Assembly: GCF_036181745.1 (NCBI RefSeq)
Contig: NZ_CP108080.1
Span: forward strand, 6,141,501-6,205,500
DNA: 64,000 bases
Source: Streptomyces sp. NBC_00259
GTDB taxonomy: Bacteria > Actinomycetota > Actinomycetes > Streptomycetales > Streptomycetaceae
Reading direction: 5' to 3'
The translations under genes were made by a program, and so were the position numbers. Positions 1 to 8,723 of this stretch are shown piece after piece. Every line of letters starts with the position of its first letter. The first letter of the stretch is position 1. The notes beneath the pieces were generated by a model. That model made no database searches, had not been told where the DNA came from, and saw only the letters and a list, made by a program, of their open reading frames with translations.

Positions 1-30
1 CCGTCCACCCTCGGGCCGTCCACCCTCGGG
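1..30. repeat. tandem 15-bp direct repeat
   Basis: Two perfect head-to-tail copies of CCGTCCACCCTCGGG open the window. The sequence up to the first gene is otherwise intergenic. The array may continue to the left of the window. Confidence 0.8.
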
Positions 31-103
31 CCTGAAACCGACACGGTGTCAGACCCCCTTCTCCGCGAGGGATCGACCTCTTGTGGCGGTCTCACGATGC
101 TTA

Positions 104-115
104 GTAAAATGTCAC
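104..115. promoter_or_regulatory. candidate GntR operator of the hydroxyproline operon
   Basis: GTAAAATGTCAC here is the reverse complement of GTGACATTTTAC and matches, at 11 of 12 bases, GTGACATTGTAC at 3323-3334 in front of the GntR gene. It lies about 20 bp upstream of the first start codon, overlapping an AT-rich stretch that could be the -10 region, so binding would block transcription. Presence in both promoters is seen; the regulator assignment is inferred. Confidence 0.5.
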
Positions 116-135
116 ACCTCACACTAGGAGTTGCT

Positions 136-1038
136 ATGGCACCCGCACCCCGTACGCGCCCCTGGCACGGCATCATGGTCGCCACCGCCCTGCCCCTTCG
201 CGACGACCTCTCCGTCGACCACGACGCCTACGCCGACCACGTCGCCTGGCTGATCGCCAACGGCTGCGACGGAGTCGTCCCGAACGGCTCCCTCGGCGAG
301 TACCAGACGCTCACCGACGACGAACGCGCCCGCGTCGTCCGCACCGCCGTCGAGGCCGCGGGCGACGGGAACCGCGTGATGCCCGGCGTCTCGGCCTACG
401 GCAGCACCGAGGCCCGCCGCTGGGCCGACCAGGCCGCCGAGGCCGGCGCCGGATCCGTACTCCTCCTGCCGCCCAACGCCTACCGCGCCGACGAGGAGAC
501 GGTCGCCGCCCACTACGCCGACGTCGCACGCAGCGGCCTGCCCGTCGTCGCCTACAACAACCCGCACGACACCAGGACCGACCTCACCCCCGACCTGCTC
601 GCCCGGCTGCACCGCGAGCAGAGCATCGTCGCCGTCAAGGAGTTCAGCGGCGACGTCCGCCGGGCCTACGAGATCGCCGAACTCGCCCCGGGACTCGACC
701 TGCTGGTCGGCGCCGACGACGTCCTGCTCGAACTGGCCCTCGCCGGCGCGGTCGGCTGGATCGCCGGATACCCCAACGCGCTGCCCGCCTCCTGCGCCAC
801 GCTCTACCACGCCGCCGTCACCGGGGACCTGGACACCGCGCTGCCCCTCTACAAATCCCTGCACCCACTGCTGCGCTGGGACTCCAGGACCGAGTTCGTC
901 CAGGCCATCAAGCTCTCCATGGACCTCGCGGGCCGCCCCGGCGGACCGACCCGCCCGCCGCGCTCACCGCTCACCGGCGAACAGGACACCGCCGTACGCG
1001 CCGCCACCGAGAAGGCACTCGCCGAGGGCCTCCAGTAG
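136..1038 (+). CDS. DapA/NAL-family deaminase, probably 1-pyrroline-4-hydroxy-2-carboxylate deaminase
   Basis: A 300-residue class I aldolase-fold protein of the dihydrodipicolinate synthase/N-acetylneuraminate lyase family. The substrate loop NGSLGE is near residues 50-55, the catalytic tyrosine is Tyr140 (AYNNPHD) and the Schiff-base lysine is Lys168 (VKEFSGD). The ATG was chosen because AGGAG stands 5 bp upstream; an in-frame extension to position 46 has no ribosome site and would cover the candidate operator. The next gene is a hydroxyproline epimerase-type enzyme, and the DapA-family step of that pathway converts pyrroline-4-hydroxy-2-carboxylate to 2-oxoglutarate semialdehyde, so this role is preferred over lysine biosynthesis. 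No D-hydroxyproline oxidase or semialdehyde dehydrogenase is visible in the window. Confidence 0.8.
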   Translation: MAPAPRTRPWHGIMVATALPLRDDLSVDHDAYADHVAWLIANGCDGVVPNGSLGEYQTLTDDERARVVRTAVEAAGDGNRVMPGVSAYGSTEARRWADQAAEAGAGSVLLLPPNAYRADEETVAAHYADVARSGLPVVAYNNPHDTRTDLTPDLLARLHREQSIVAVKEFSGDVRRAYEIAELAPGLDLLVGADDVLLELALAGAVGWIAGYPNALPASCATLYHAAVTGDLDTALPLYKSLHPLLRWDSRTEFVQAIKLSMDLAGRPGGPTRPPRSPLTGEQDTAVRAATEKALAEGLQ

Positions 1039-1073
1039 CCGGAAGCCCCCCGGCAGCAGCGAGAAGGGACCTC

Positions 1074-2075
1074 ATGCGCACCCGTCACGTCTACCACGCC
1101 GTCGACTCGCACACCGAAGGCATGCCGACCCGCGTCATCACCGGCGGCGTCGGCGTCATCCCGGGCGCCACCATGGCCGAACGCCGGCTGCACTTCATCG
1201 AGCACCTCGACCCCGTCCGCACCCTGCTGATGTACGAGCCGCGCGGCCACTCCGCCATGAGCGGGGCGATCCTCCAGCCGCCCACCCGTCCGGACGCCGA
1301 CTACGGGGTCCTGTACATCGAGGTGTCCGGACTGCTGCCCATGTGCGGTCACGGCACCATCGGCGTCGCCACCGTCCTCGTCGAGACCGGCATGGTGCCC
1401 GTCACCGAACCGGTCACCACCGTCCGCCTCGACACCCCGGCAGGCCTCGTCGGCGTTGACGTCCGGGTCGAGGACGGCGCGGCCACCTCCGTCACGCTCA
1501 CCAACGTGCCCTCCTTCTGCCTCGGGCTCGACCGCAAGGTCGACGTACCCGGACACGGCACGGTCACCTATGACATGGCATACGGCGGCAACTTCTACGC
1601 CTTCGTCTCCCTGGACGCCCTCGGCCTGCCCTTCGACCGCGAACGCAAGGACGACCTGCTCGCCGCCGGACTGGCCATCATGGACGCCATCAACGCCACC
1701 GACCGGCCCGTCCACCCCGAGAACCCCGCCATCGACGGCGTCAAGCACGTCTACCTCACCGCCCCCGGCTCGGACGCCACAAGATCCCGGCACGCCATGG
1801 CCATTCACCCCGGCTGGTTCGACCGCTCACCGTGCGGCACCGGCACCAGCGCCAGGATGGCCCAGCTCCACGCACGCGGAGAACTCCCCGTCGGCCGGGA
1901 CTTCGTCAACGAGTCCTTCATCGGCACGGAGTTCACCGGCCGCATCGTCGGGGAGACCACCGTGGGCGGACTGCCCGCCGTCATCCCCACCGTCACGGGC
2001 CGCGCCTGGATCACCGGTACCGCGCAGTACTTCCTGGACCCGGCCGACCCGTTCCCCGGAGGCTTCCTCCTGTGA
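1074..2075 (+). CDS. 4-hydroxyproline 2-epimerase / proline racemase family
   Basis: 333 residues, normal size for the proline racemase family. Both catalytic cysteines are present: Cys91 in MCGHGTIG and Cys254 in DRSPCGTGTSA. The two-Cys form is typical of racemases and epimerases; the dehydratases of the family replace one Cys. The likely reaction is epimerisation of trans-4-hydroxy-L-proline to cis-4-hydroxy-D-proline, the first step before oxidation and deamination by the upstream DapA-family enzyme. A GAAGGGA ribosome site precedes the ATG, 35 bp after the upstream stop, and the stop codon overlaps the next gene. Substrate choice between proline and hydroxyproline rests on the neighbourhood. 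Confidence 0.85.
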   Translation: MRTRHVYHAVDSHTEGMPTRVITGGVGVIPGATMAERRLHFIEHLDPVRTLLMYEPRGHSAMSGAILQPPTRPDADYGVLYIEVSGLLPMCGHGTIGVATVLVETGMVPVTEPVTTVRLDTPAGLVGVDVRVEDGAATSVTLTNVPSFCLGLDRKVDVPGHGTVTYDMAYGGNFYAFVSLDALGLPFDRERKDDLLAAGLAIMDAINATDRPVHPENPAIDGVKHVYLTAPGSDATRSRHAMAIHPGWFDRSPCGTGTSARMAQLHARGELPVGRDFVNESFIGTEFTGRIVGETTVGGLPAVIPTVTGRAWITGTAQYFLDPADPFPGGFLL

Positions 2076-3160
2076 CCCCGCCCCCGGCCGCGCTCCCGCC
2101 GACGCCCGCGACCTCCCACCCGCCGACGCCCCGGGCCGAGAACGCCGTCCGCACCACCGACTACCACACCGCCGGCGAGCCCTTCCGCATCGTCACCGAC
2201 GGGCTGCCCCCGGTCCCCGGCGACACCGTGGCCGAACGCTGCGCCGGTGTCATCGGTGCCGGGGGCTCCGCCACCGCACCGCGCCCCGGACCGCTCGACG
2301 ACATCCGCCGGCTCCTCGTGCAGGAACCACGCGGACACGCGGGCATGTACGGAGGGTTCGTCGTACCGCCGGACGACGGCGGGGCCCACTTCGGCGTCCT
2401 GTTCTGGCACAAGGACGGCTACTCCACCGCCTGCGGCCACGGCACCCTCGCGCTCGGCGCCTGGGCCGTCGACAGCGGCCGCGTCCGCGCACCCGACGAC
2501 GGTTCCGCGGAGATCCGCATCGACGTGCCCTCCGGACGCGTCCGGGCCACGGTGCACCGCGCACACGGCCGCACCACCGCCGTCACCTTCCGCAACGTCC
2601 CCACCCGCGTGACGGCCCGCAAGGTCCCGGTCGCGACCAGCTTCGGCACCGCCGACGTCGATGTCGCCCACGCCGGAGCCTGCTACGCATCGGTGCCCGC
2701 CGCACAACTCGGCCTCGACGTGGACCGCGCCTCGCTGCCCCGGCTCGTCCGCGCGGGCCGGGAGATCCGCGCCGCCCTCGCCGGACACCCCGCCACCTGG
2801 CACCCCGACAGCCCACTGCTGTCCGGCGTTTACGGTGTGATATTGCACGAGGAACTCCCCGACACCCCCGCCGGTCCCGCCCAGGCCAACGTGACCGTCT
2901 TCGCCGACGGCCAGGTCGACCGCTCGCCCTGCGGCTCCGGTACCTCCGCACGCCTCGCCCTGCTGGCCGAGGACGGCCGACTGGGTCCCGGCGACGTCCT
3001 GCACCATGAATCGGTCGTCGGCACGGTCTTCACCGGACGCGTGATCTCCCGTACCGACGCGGGAGCCGTCACCGAGGTCACCGGCACCGCGCACCGCACC
3101 GGCGAGCACACCTTCGTACGCGACCCGTACGACACCCTGACGACGGGATTCCTGCTCTGA
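2072..3160 (+). CDS. second proline racemase family enzyme (epimerase or dehydratase paralogue)
   Basis: 362 residues from a GTG that overlaps the preceding stop (GTGA) with GGAGG nine bases upstream, so translation is probably coupled. It is a diverged paralogue of its neighbour: the first site reads GYSTACGHGTLALG and the second DRSPCGSGTSA. The STxCGHG context resembles trans-3-hydroxyproline dehydratases, but those have Thr at the second site where this protein keeps Cys, so epimerase or racemase chemistry is still possible. The first 25 residues are Pro/Ala-rich and look disordered. It may handle 3-hydroxyproline or another stereoisomer. Confidence 0.75.
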   Translation: MTPPPAALPPTPATSHPPTPRAENAVRTTDYHTAGEPFRIVTDGLPPVPGDTVAERCAGVIGAGGSATAPRPGPLDDIRRLLVQEPRGHAGMYGGFVVPPDDGGAHFGVLFWHKDGYSTACGHGTLALGAWAVDSGRVRAPDDGSAEIRIDVPSGRVRATVHRAHGRTTAVTFRNVPTRVTARKVPVATSFGTADVDVAHAGACYASVPAAQLGLDVDRASLPRLVRAGREIRAALAGHPATWHPDSPLLSGVYGVILHEELPDTPAGPAQANVTVFADGQVDRSPCGSGTSARLALLAEDGRLGPGDVLHHESVVGTVFTGRVISRTDAGAVTEVTGTAHRTGEHTFVRDPYDTLTTGFLL

Positions 3161-3322
3161 CCGCACCCCCGACGGGGAGTTGTCCACAGGCCTTCCGGGG
3201 CCTGGACGTGGCCTGGGAGGATCTTGCCGTGGCCGCGCCGTTCACCGGGCGGCCGCGACGCCTACGACGACTGCGACGCCTACGACGTCCACGGCGTCCA
3301 CGACGGAACCGGGCAGCGCAAC

Positions 3323-3334
3323 GTGACATTGTAC
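3323..3334. promoter_or_regulatory. candidate GntR operator at its own promoter
   Basis: GTGACATTGTAC, 35 bp before the GntR start, is the partner of the inverted copy at 104-115. Its position suggests autoregulation. The 200 bp between the racemase stop and this site contain only an imperfect GACGCCTACGAC repeat around 3249-3295. Confidence 0.5.
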
Positions 3335-3368
3335 GCTTGCCCTCCACTGGATTCTCGGAGGAAGCGTC

Positions 3369-4079
3369 ATGGGGGACCTGAAGCAGATCAACCTGATCAC
3401 CGCTCAGGAGCGGCTGCGCGACCAGGTCGCCCACGCCCTGCGCGCCGCGCTCGTCGCCGGCGAACTCCGCCCCGGCCACGTCTACTCCGCACCCGGTCTC
3501 GCGGCCGACTTCGGCATCTCGGCCACACCCGTCCGCGAGGCGATGCTCGACCTCACCCGCGAGGGCCTCGTCGAGCCCGTCCGCAACAAGGGCTTCCGCG
3601 TCACCGAAGTCAGCGAGCGCGACCTCGACCAGTACACCGAACTGCGCGCACTGATCGAGGTGCCGACCGTCGGGCAGGTCACCCAGATCGCCACGGAGGC
3701 CCAGCTGGACGCGCTGCGGCCCATCGCCGAGGAGATCGTGGAGCACGCCACGAACCACCATCTGATCGGCTACCTGGACGCGGACCGCCGCTTCCATCTC
3801 GGCCTGCTCGCCCTCGCAGGCAACGACCGCCTGGTCGAGACCGTGGGAGACCTGCGCAAGCGCTCCCGGCTGTACGGCCTCACCAGGCTCGACGAACTCG
3901 GCCTGCTCGTCGCCTCCGCGGAGGAACACCACGAACTGCTCGACCTGATGCTGGCCGGGGACGAGCTGGCCGCCGAGGAATGCATGGCCCGCCACCTCGG
4001 CCACGTCCGCTCCCTCTGGGCACGGGCCAGGGACGAACCGGTGGAGCCGCGCCCCAAGCGCACCCTCGGCAGCCGCTGA
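3369..4079 (+). CDS. GntR-family transcriptional regulator, FCD (FadR/VanR) subgroup
   Basis: 236 residues. The N-terminal winged helix (about residues 10-75) contains the recognition segment ISATPVREAMLDL typical of GntR proteins. The C-terminal all-helical FCD domain (about 85-220) shows the usual metal-ligand positions, including the Asp and His of YLDADRRFH, the His in EEHHELLDL and the His in MARHLGHV. The ATG is set by GGAGGA six bases upstream. Placement directly after the hydroxyproline genes, and the shared 12-bp box, suggest that it represses the operon until a hydroxyproline-derived metabolite binds the FCD pocket. Confidence 0.85.
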   Translation: MGDLKQINLITAQERLRDQVAHALRAALVAGELRPGHVYSAPGLAADFGISATPVREAMLDLTREGLVEPVRNKGFRVTEVSERDLDQYTELRALIEVPTVGQVTQIATEAQLDALRPIAEEIVEHATNHHLIGYLDADRRFHLGLLALAGNDRLVETVGDLRKRSRLYGLTRLDELGLLVASAEEHHELLDLMLAGDELAAEECMARHLGHVRSLWARARDEPVEPRPKRTLGSR

Positions 4080-4084
4080 CGTCC

Positions 4085-4228
4085 GGCCACCCGGGCCGCC
4101 GGCTCGACGAACTCCTCCCCGGGGGAGGGTTCGTGGAGATCGACGACAGCCGCACCCCGATCCCCGAGGACCGGCCCCGGCGGCTCGCCGCCGTCCTGCG
4201 TGGCTTCATCGCCGAGCCCGCCCCGTAG
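4085..4228 (+). pseudogene. C-terminal remnant of an alpha/beta hydrolase
   Basis: This frame encodes about 47 residues with a GFVEIDDSRTPIPEDRP segment followed by a Leu/Arg helix, the usual end of small alpha/beta hydrolases (compare FVEIADSYTLIPEDQP). No nucleophile elbow or N-terminal part is found upstream; the GntR gene occupies that space. It is best read as a relic. Confidence 0.45.
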
Positions 4229-4329
4229 TCGGCCACCACCGCCGCTTGATCGACTGGTGACGGCCATGGCCCGGGCTTACGGTCGAAGAACGGACGCCCG
4301 ACGCTGCTCTCCTACGAGGCGGCTGTGCC

Positions 4330-5889
4330 ATGACCTCGCCTCAGCCGGCCCCTGTGCCAGGGACCGCCACCTCCGCACACGGCGACCGTCACGGCATCGC
4401 GCTCCTGGTCATCGCCTCCTGCCAGTTGATGGTGGTCCTCGACGCCACCATCGTGAACATCGCGCTGCCGCACATCCAGCACGCGCTCGGCTTCTCGACC
4501 ACCGGCCTGTCCTGGGTGGTCAGCGCCTACACACTCACCTTCGGCGGACTGCTGCTGCTCGGCGGCCGCGCGGGCGACATCCTGGGCCGGCGACGGGTGT
4601 TCGTCTTTGGCGTGCTGCTGTTCGTCGTCGCCTCACTGCTCGGTGGACTGGCCCAGAACTCCGGACAGCTCCTCGCCTCCCGGGCCCTGCAGGGTGCCGG
4701 AGGCGCCGTCGCGTCCCCGACCGCGCTCGCCCTGATCAGCACGACGTTCAGGGAAGGCCCGGCCCGCAACCGGGCCTTCGGCGTCTTCGCGGCCGTGTCC
4801 GCGGCAGGCGGCGCGATCGGTCTGCTCGCGGGCGGCATCCTCGTCGAATGGCTCGACTGGCGCTGGGTGTTCTTCGTCAACGTCCCCATCGGACTGCTCA
4901 TCGCCCTCGCCGCTCCGCGCCGCCTCCAGGAGTCCGAACGCCACCCGGGACACTTCGACATCGCCGGGGCACTGACCTCCACCCTCGGCATGGTCCTGCT
5001 GGTGTACGGCTTCATCCGCGCCGCGCAGGACGGCTGGCGGGACGGGACCACCCTGGCGGCCTTCGCCTCGGCGCTCGTCATCCTCACGGTCTTCGTCCTC
5101 GTCGAGCGGCGCTCACGGCAGCCGATCACACCGCTGCACATGTTCGCGGACCGCAACCGCGCCGGCACGTACGGCATGATGCTCAGCCTCGCCGCCGCGA
5201 TGTTCGGCATGTTCTTCTTCCTCACGCTCTTCGTCCAGAACGTGCTCGACCTCAGCCCGCTCCGCGCCGGCCTCGCCTCCCTGCCCGTCAGCGTCATGAT
5301 CGCGGTCGGCGCGGGCCTCGCTTCCCGTCTGCTGCCCCGGTTCGGGCCCAAGCCCTTCATGCTGACCGGAGCGCTGCTCGCCACGACGGGCCTGACCTGG
5401 CTGACGGCGACCGACGTCCATTCCAGCTACGTGGGCAGCATCCTCGGACCGATGATCGTCTTCGGACTCGGCATGGGACTGCAGTTCGTCGCCCTCACCC
5501 TGATGGCGCTCTCCCGTGTCCCGCCGCAGGAGTCCGGCGCGGCCTCCGGGCTGCTCAACACCAGCCAGCAGATCGGTGGCTCGCTCGGACTGTCCATCCT
5601 GGTCACGGTGTTCGGCACGGCCGCCGCCACCGAGGCCGCGCGACAGACTCCGGACTTCCTCGCCCGCGCGACCGCGCAGCAACGGCTGCGCTTCGCACGC
5701 ACCGGGTCGCTGCCGTCGCCCTGGGCGGACGAGATCCTCGCCGCCGGGGCCTCCGCCGCGTTCGTCGCGGCCGCGGTCTTCACCGCGATCGCCGCGCTGA
5801 TCGCCCTGCTGGTCATCCAGGCACGGGCCTCGGACATCGACCGGCTCAAAGGCACGACGGGCGCCGGAGCGCGGGATCCGAAGAGGTGA
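4330..5889 (+). CDS. MFS drug/proton antiporter, DHA2 (EmrB/QacA-like) family
   Basis: 519 residues with about 14 hydrophobic segments. The first helix carries LDATIVNIALPHIQ, the motif that marks DHA2 exporters, and the loop after helix 2 carries GGRAGDILGRRR, the general MFS motif A. The C-terminal tail is short and basic. Such proteins export hydrophobic cations, antibiotics or metabolites using the proton gradient. No adjacent regulator is visible: upstream is the hydrolase relic and downstream a convergent anti-sigma-like gene. Substrate unknown. Confidence 0.85.
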   Translation: MTSPQPAPVPGTATSAHGDRHGIALLVIASCQLMVVLDATIVNIALPHIQHALGFSTTGLSWVVSAYTLTFGGLLLLGGRAGDILGRRRVFVFGVLLFVVASLLGGLAQNSGQLLASRALQGAGGAVASPTALALISTTFREGPARNRAFGVFAAVSAAGGAIGLLAGGILVEWLDWRWVFFVNVPIGLLIALAAPRRLQESERHPGHFDIAGALTSTLGMVLLVYGFIRAAQDGWRDGTTLAAFASALVILTVFVLVERRSRQPITPLHMFADRNRAGTYGMMLSLAAAMFGMFFFLTLFVQNVLDLSPLRAGLASLPVSVMIAVGAGLASRLLPRFGPKPFMLTGALLATTGLTWLTATDVHSSYVGSILGPMIVFGLGMGLQFVALTLMALSRVPPQESGAASGLLNTSQQIGGSLGLSILVTVFGTAAATEAARQTPDFLARATAQQRLRFARTGSLPSPWADEILAAGASAAFVAAAVFTAIAALIALLVIQARASDIDRLKGTTGAGARDPKR

Positions 5890-5897
5890 ACCCGGGC

Positions 5898-6293
5898 TCA
5901 GTACCCCGACAGCTGGAACCACACCCACTTGCCGTGGTCACCGACCGTGGCCACGCCCCAGGACACGGCCAGAGCCTCCAGCAGGTCCAGCCCGCGCCCG
6001 GTCTCCATCTCGTCCACGGGCTCGTCACCCGAGCGCGCCCCGGCACTCATGCCCGGCTCGGTGTCGAAGACCGCGCCGGTGATCGCGCCGGCGGCCTCGT
6101 CGCGGGCGACGGCGACCTCGATGGCCGCGCCGTCGGCGTGACGCACCGCGTTCGAGACCACTTCGGACAGCAGCAGCGCGGCGGTGTCCGCGACGGTGCA
6201 GTCGGCGGGCGCGACCTCTTCGAGGACGCGCCGGGCCTGGGCTGCCGCACGCGGGTGCCGGGGCAGAGTGGCGACTGCGCTGTTTCCGGTCAT
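5898..6293 (-). CDS. RsbW/SpoIIAB-like ATP-binding protein
   Basis: 131 residues, a stand-alone HATPase_c domain of the anti-sigma-factor kinase type that is very abundant in Streptomyces. The N-box is LLLSEVVSNAVRHA (about residues 40-53) and the later ATP-lid glycines are in ETGRGLDLLEAL. It may phosphorylate an anti-anti-sigma protein or bind a sigma factor, but no partner gene is adjacent. It ends eight bases from the convergent MFS gene. Confidence 0.8.
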   Translation of the reverse strand: MTGNSAVATLPRHPRAAAQARRVLEEVAPADCTVADTAALLLSEVVSNAVRHADGAAIEVAVARDEAAGAITGAVFDTEPGMSAGARSGDEPVDEMETGRGLDLLEALAVSWGVATVGDHGKWVWFQLSGY

Positions 6294-6394
6294 CAGTGAG
6301 CTCCAAGTTCCGCCGTCGGGCCGGACCTGCCGGCCGCTGGACTACTTCCAGCCTGACGGCGGAAAAGGGCCCCAGAACGTACCTTTCCGCCGGA

Positions 6395-7090
6395 TTACGG
6401 TGTGCCGGACGTCACGGTGCGGCGTAACTTTCGTCGCGTCGATGCCGTGGCTCGGACCGGGGAAGCCGTGGCTCGGACCGGGGAAGGCCGCGGCCGGGAC
6501 CGGGGGAGATGCATGCCCCGGAAGACCGCGGCCATGCGCAGCACGAACACCACTCCCGCGGCCACCGGCGTCGCCAGGCCCGGGCCGGCGCCCGCCCGGT
6601 CCAGCAGCAGGTAGCACACCGCGCCCGCGAGGGCCGCGGTCGCGTACACCTCCTCCCGCAACAGCAGCGGAGGGAACTGGCCGCACAGCACATCCCGGAC
6701 GACCTCGCCGGTCACCCCGGTGAGAACCGCCAGAATGATCACGGCGAGCGGGGTGACATGCGCTTCCACGGCGGCTCGCGCCCCGATGACGGTGACCACG
6801 GACAGCCCCAGCGCGTCGACGATCATCAGAGTCCGGTGCGGCAGCTCCCACCTGTGCAGATACGCCATGGTCACGACCGCGACGAGGCCGATGACGGCGA
6901 GCAGCTGCCAGTCCTGTGTCCAGTACAACGGGTGCCGGTCCAGGATCACGTCCCGCAGCGTGCCCCCGGACACCGACGCGGCGAAGGCGAGGACGAGCCC
7001 GCCGAAGGGGTCCATCCGGGCCCGGTGCGCGGCGAGCACACCACTCGCGGCGAACGCGGAGATACCCAGCAGGTACAGCGCATGCAGCAT
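6395..7090 (-). CDS. TRIC / UPF0126-family membrane protein
   Basis: 231 residues with about seven membrane segments arranged as two repeats; each repeat carries a Gly-rich turn followed by an Arg-Asp pair (GGTLRDVIL and GVTGEVVRDVL), the signature of trimeric intracellular cation channel homologues. The start is placed at MLHALYLLGISAF because translation further upstream runs through imperfect DNA repeats and yields a Cys/Pro-rich tract with no domain. The C-terminal tail contains two perfect 21-bp repeats (6445-6486) coding PVRATAS. Function in bacteria is unclear; potassium-selective conductance is known for some relatives. Confidence 0.75.
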   Translation of the reverse strand: MLHALYLLGISAFAASGVLAAHRARMDPFGGLVLAFAASVSGGTLRDVILDRHPLYWTQDWQLLAVIGLVAVVTMAYLHRWELPHRTLMIVDALGLSVVTVIGARAAVEAHVTPLAVIILAVLTGVTGEVVRDVLCGQFPPLLLREEVYATAALAGAVCYLLLDRAGAGPGLATPVAAGVVFVLRMAAVFRGMHLPRSRPRPSPVRATASPVRATASTRRKLRRTVTSGTP

Positions 7091-7163
7091 GGGACGGTTC
7101 TCGCTCCGGGGTCGGACGGACAGCGGACAGGGCCGCGCCGGGACGCGACACGGCACAGCACCG

Positions 7164-7198
7164 GTGTGACATGGCACAGGGCGTGTGTGACATGGCAC
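7164..7198. repeat. direct repeats upstream of the TRIC-type gene
   Basis: GTGTGACATGGCAC occurs at 7164-7177 and again at 7185-7198, a 21-bp period equal to two helical turns, with weaker copies on both sides. TGTG...CACA symmetry inside each copy makes an operator possible. The repeats lie in the promoter region of the minus-strand TRIC-type gene. Confidence 0.5.
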
Positions 7199-7451
7199 CG
7201 CACGGACGTGGCTCAGCACCCGCACAAGCGTGGGCCGAGGCGCGACGCGGCACTGCCCCTCGGGGGGTGGGAACAGCGCCGCGCCGCACATCCAGCCTGA
7301 GGCCCGCACAGGCCCTCACGGCGTGCCGATCGTCGGTGTTCGCCGCGACGAAAGTGACGCCCCGGGACCCGGTCGCGCTCGTACGGCCGGACCGCGCGCC
7401 GCGACTTACAGTGGCCGCAAGGCGCGCATACCGCGAGGTGGTGAGGGCCGA

Positions 7452-8621
7452 GTGACCGAGCGCACGGGGGAAGGCCGCTGGTCGGAGCGGCAGCGGGACG
7501 CCCTGCTCACGGTGGTCGTGGTCCTCGCGGGCGTCGGGGACGCCTGGGTCAAGTCGCCGAACGGGCTGCTCACCGGCGCGCCCTTCGCCGTTGTGGTGGT
7601 CGTATCGGGCGCGGTCGGCCTCGCACTGTGGTGGCGCCGGCGGGCTCCGGGCGTGGTCGCCGCCGTCGTCATGGTGGGGTACGTGATCGCCTTCACGCCG
7701 GTGGCCATGGGCGTGGCCATGTACACAGTGGGGGAGCGGTACCGGCGCATCCGCACCCTGGTCCTCTTCGGGGTGGCGGGCTGCCTCGCGGGCGTCCTGT
7801 CGCTGTGGGCGGGGCCCCCGGGCCTGGATCTGCGATACGGGGCGTTCGCCCTCGCGCTCATCCTCGGGCCGCTCATCGTCGGCTACGCCGTCGCCATCCG
7901 GCGTGATCTGGCTCTGGAGGCACAGAGCACGATCGACGCGTTGGAGAGGGAGAGGCATCTGCTGGTCGAGCGGGCCCAGGTGGGGGAGCGGGCCCGGATC
8001 GCCCGCGAGCTGCACGACGTCGTCGCGCACCGGGTGGGCAATATCGTCCTCACCGCGGGAGCGCTGAAGGTCGGGCCGCAGGCACGGGACCCGGCCGTCG
8101 CCGAGGCCGCGGAGCTGATCAGGGACGAGGGGCATCAGGCGCTGGAGGAACTGCGCGAGGTCCTCGGCGTCCTCACCCCCGGCCGTCGCGGACAGGCCGC
8201 CCCCGCGAAGGCGCCCCATCCCGACGCCTCTCAGCTGGACAAACTCGTCGAAGGCGCGGCGCGGCTCGGCCGCCGCGCGACGCTACGGGTCGACGGGCAC
8301 CCCGAGACCCTGCCCGCCCCCGTGCAGCGCGCGATCCACCGCATCGTCCAGGAAGGCCTCACCAACGCGGCCAAGCACGCACCCGGCGCCGAGGTCGGCG
8401 TTCTCGTCGAGTGCCGGATGGACGGTGTCGAGGTACGGGTCACCAACGGACCCGCGGCCGCTTCACGCGACGCCGACTCGCCGCCCAGCGGTGGCAACGG
8501 GCTCATCGGCCTCGCGGAGCGGGTCGCCCTGCTCGACGGCACGGTCACCGCGGGCCCGTACGACGGTGGCTACCGGATCGACGCCTTCATCCCGCACGGC
8601 CCGGCACCGGCGAACACCTGA
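7452..8621 (+). CDS. NarL-type sensor histidine kinase
   Basis: 389 residues from a GTG. Residues 15-150 form about five membrane helices, followed by a coiled linker and a HisKA_3 dimerisation domain with the phospho-acceptor His188 in RIARELHDVVAHR. The HATPase domain has the N-box QEGLTNAAKHA and the late G-box GGNGLIGLAERV. It lacks a large extracellular loop, as in the DesK-like intramembrane-sensing class. The convergent gene 100 bp downstream encodes a NarL-type regulator, the obvious partner. Confidence 0.85.
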   Translation: MTERTGEGRWSERQRDALLTVVVVLAGVGDAWVKSPNGLLTGAPFAVVVVVSGAVGLALWWRRRAPGVVAAVVMVGYVIAFTPVAMGVAMYTVGERYRRIRTLVLFGVAGCLAGVLSLWAGPPGLDLRYGAFALALILGPLIVGYAVAIRRDLALEAQSTIDALERERHLLVERAQVGERARIARELHDVVAHRVGNIVLTAGALKVGPQARDPAVAEAAELIRDEGHQALEELREVLGVLTPGRRGQAAPAKAPHPDASQLDKLVEGAARLGRRATLRVDGHPETLPAPVQRAIHRIVQEGLTNAAKHAPGAEVGVLVECRMDGVEVRVTNGPAAASRDADSPPSGGNGLIGLAERVALLDGTVTAGPYDGGYRIDAFIPHGPAPANT

Positions 8622-8723
8622 GCCGCCGGGCCCGTCCCCGGCTGCCCGCCGCTGTACAACGCCACACGCCACACGCCACACGTCAGCCGTCGTCCGTAGC
8701 CAGCCACCGTCCGCCGTCCGCCG

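Noticed and set aside
1456..3009. Long plus-strand frames inside the racemase genes, and similar long frames elsewhere
   Set aside because: They are Arg/Pro/Ala-rich shadow frames caused by third-position GC bias; the family motifs are all in the frames annotated.
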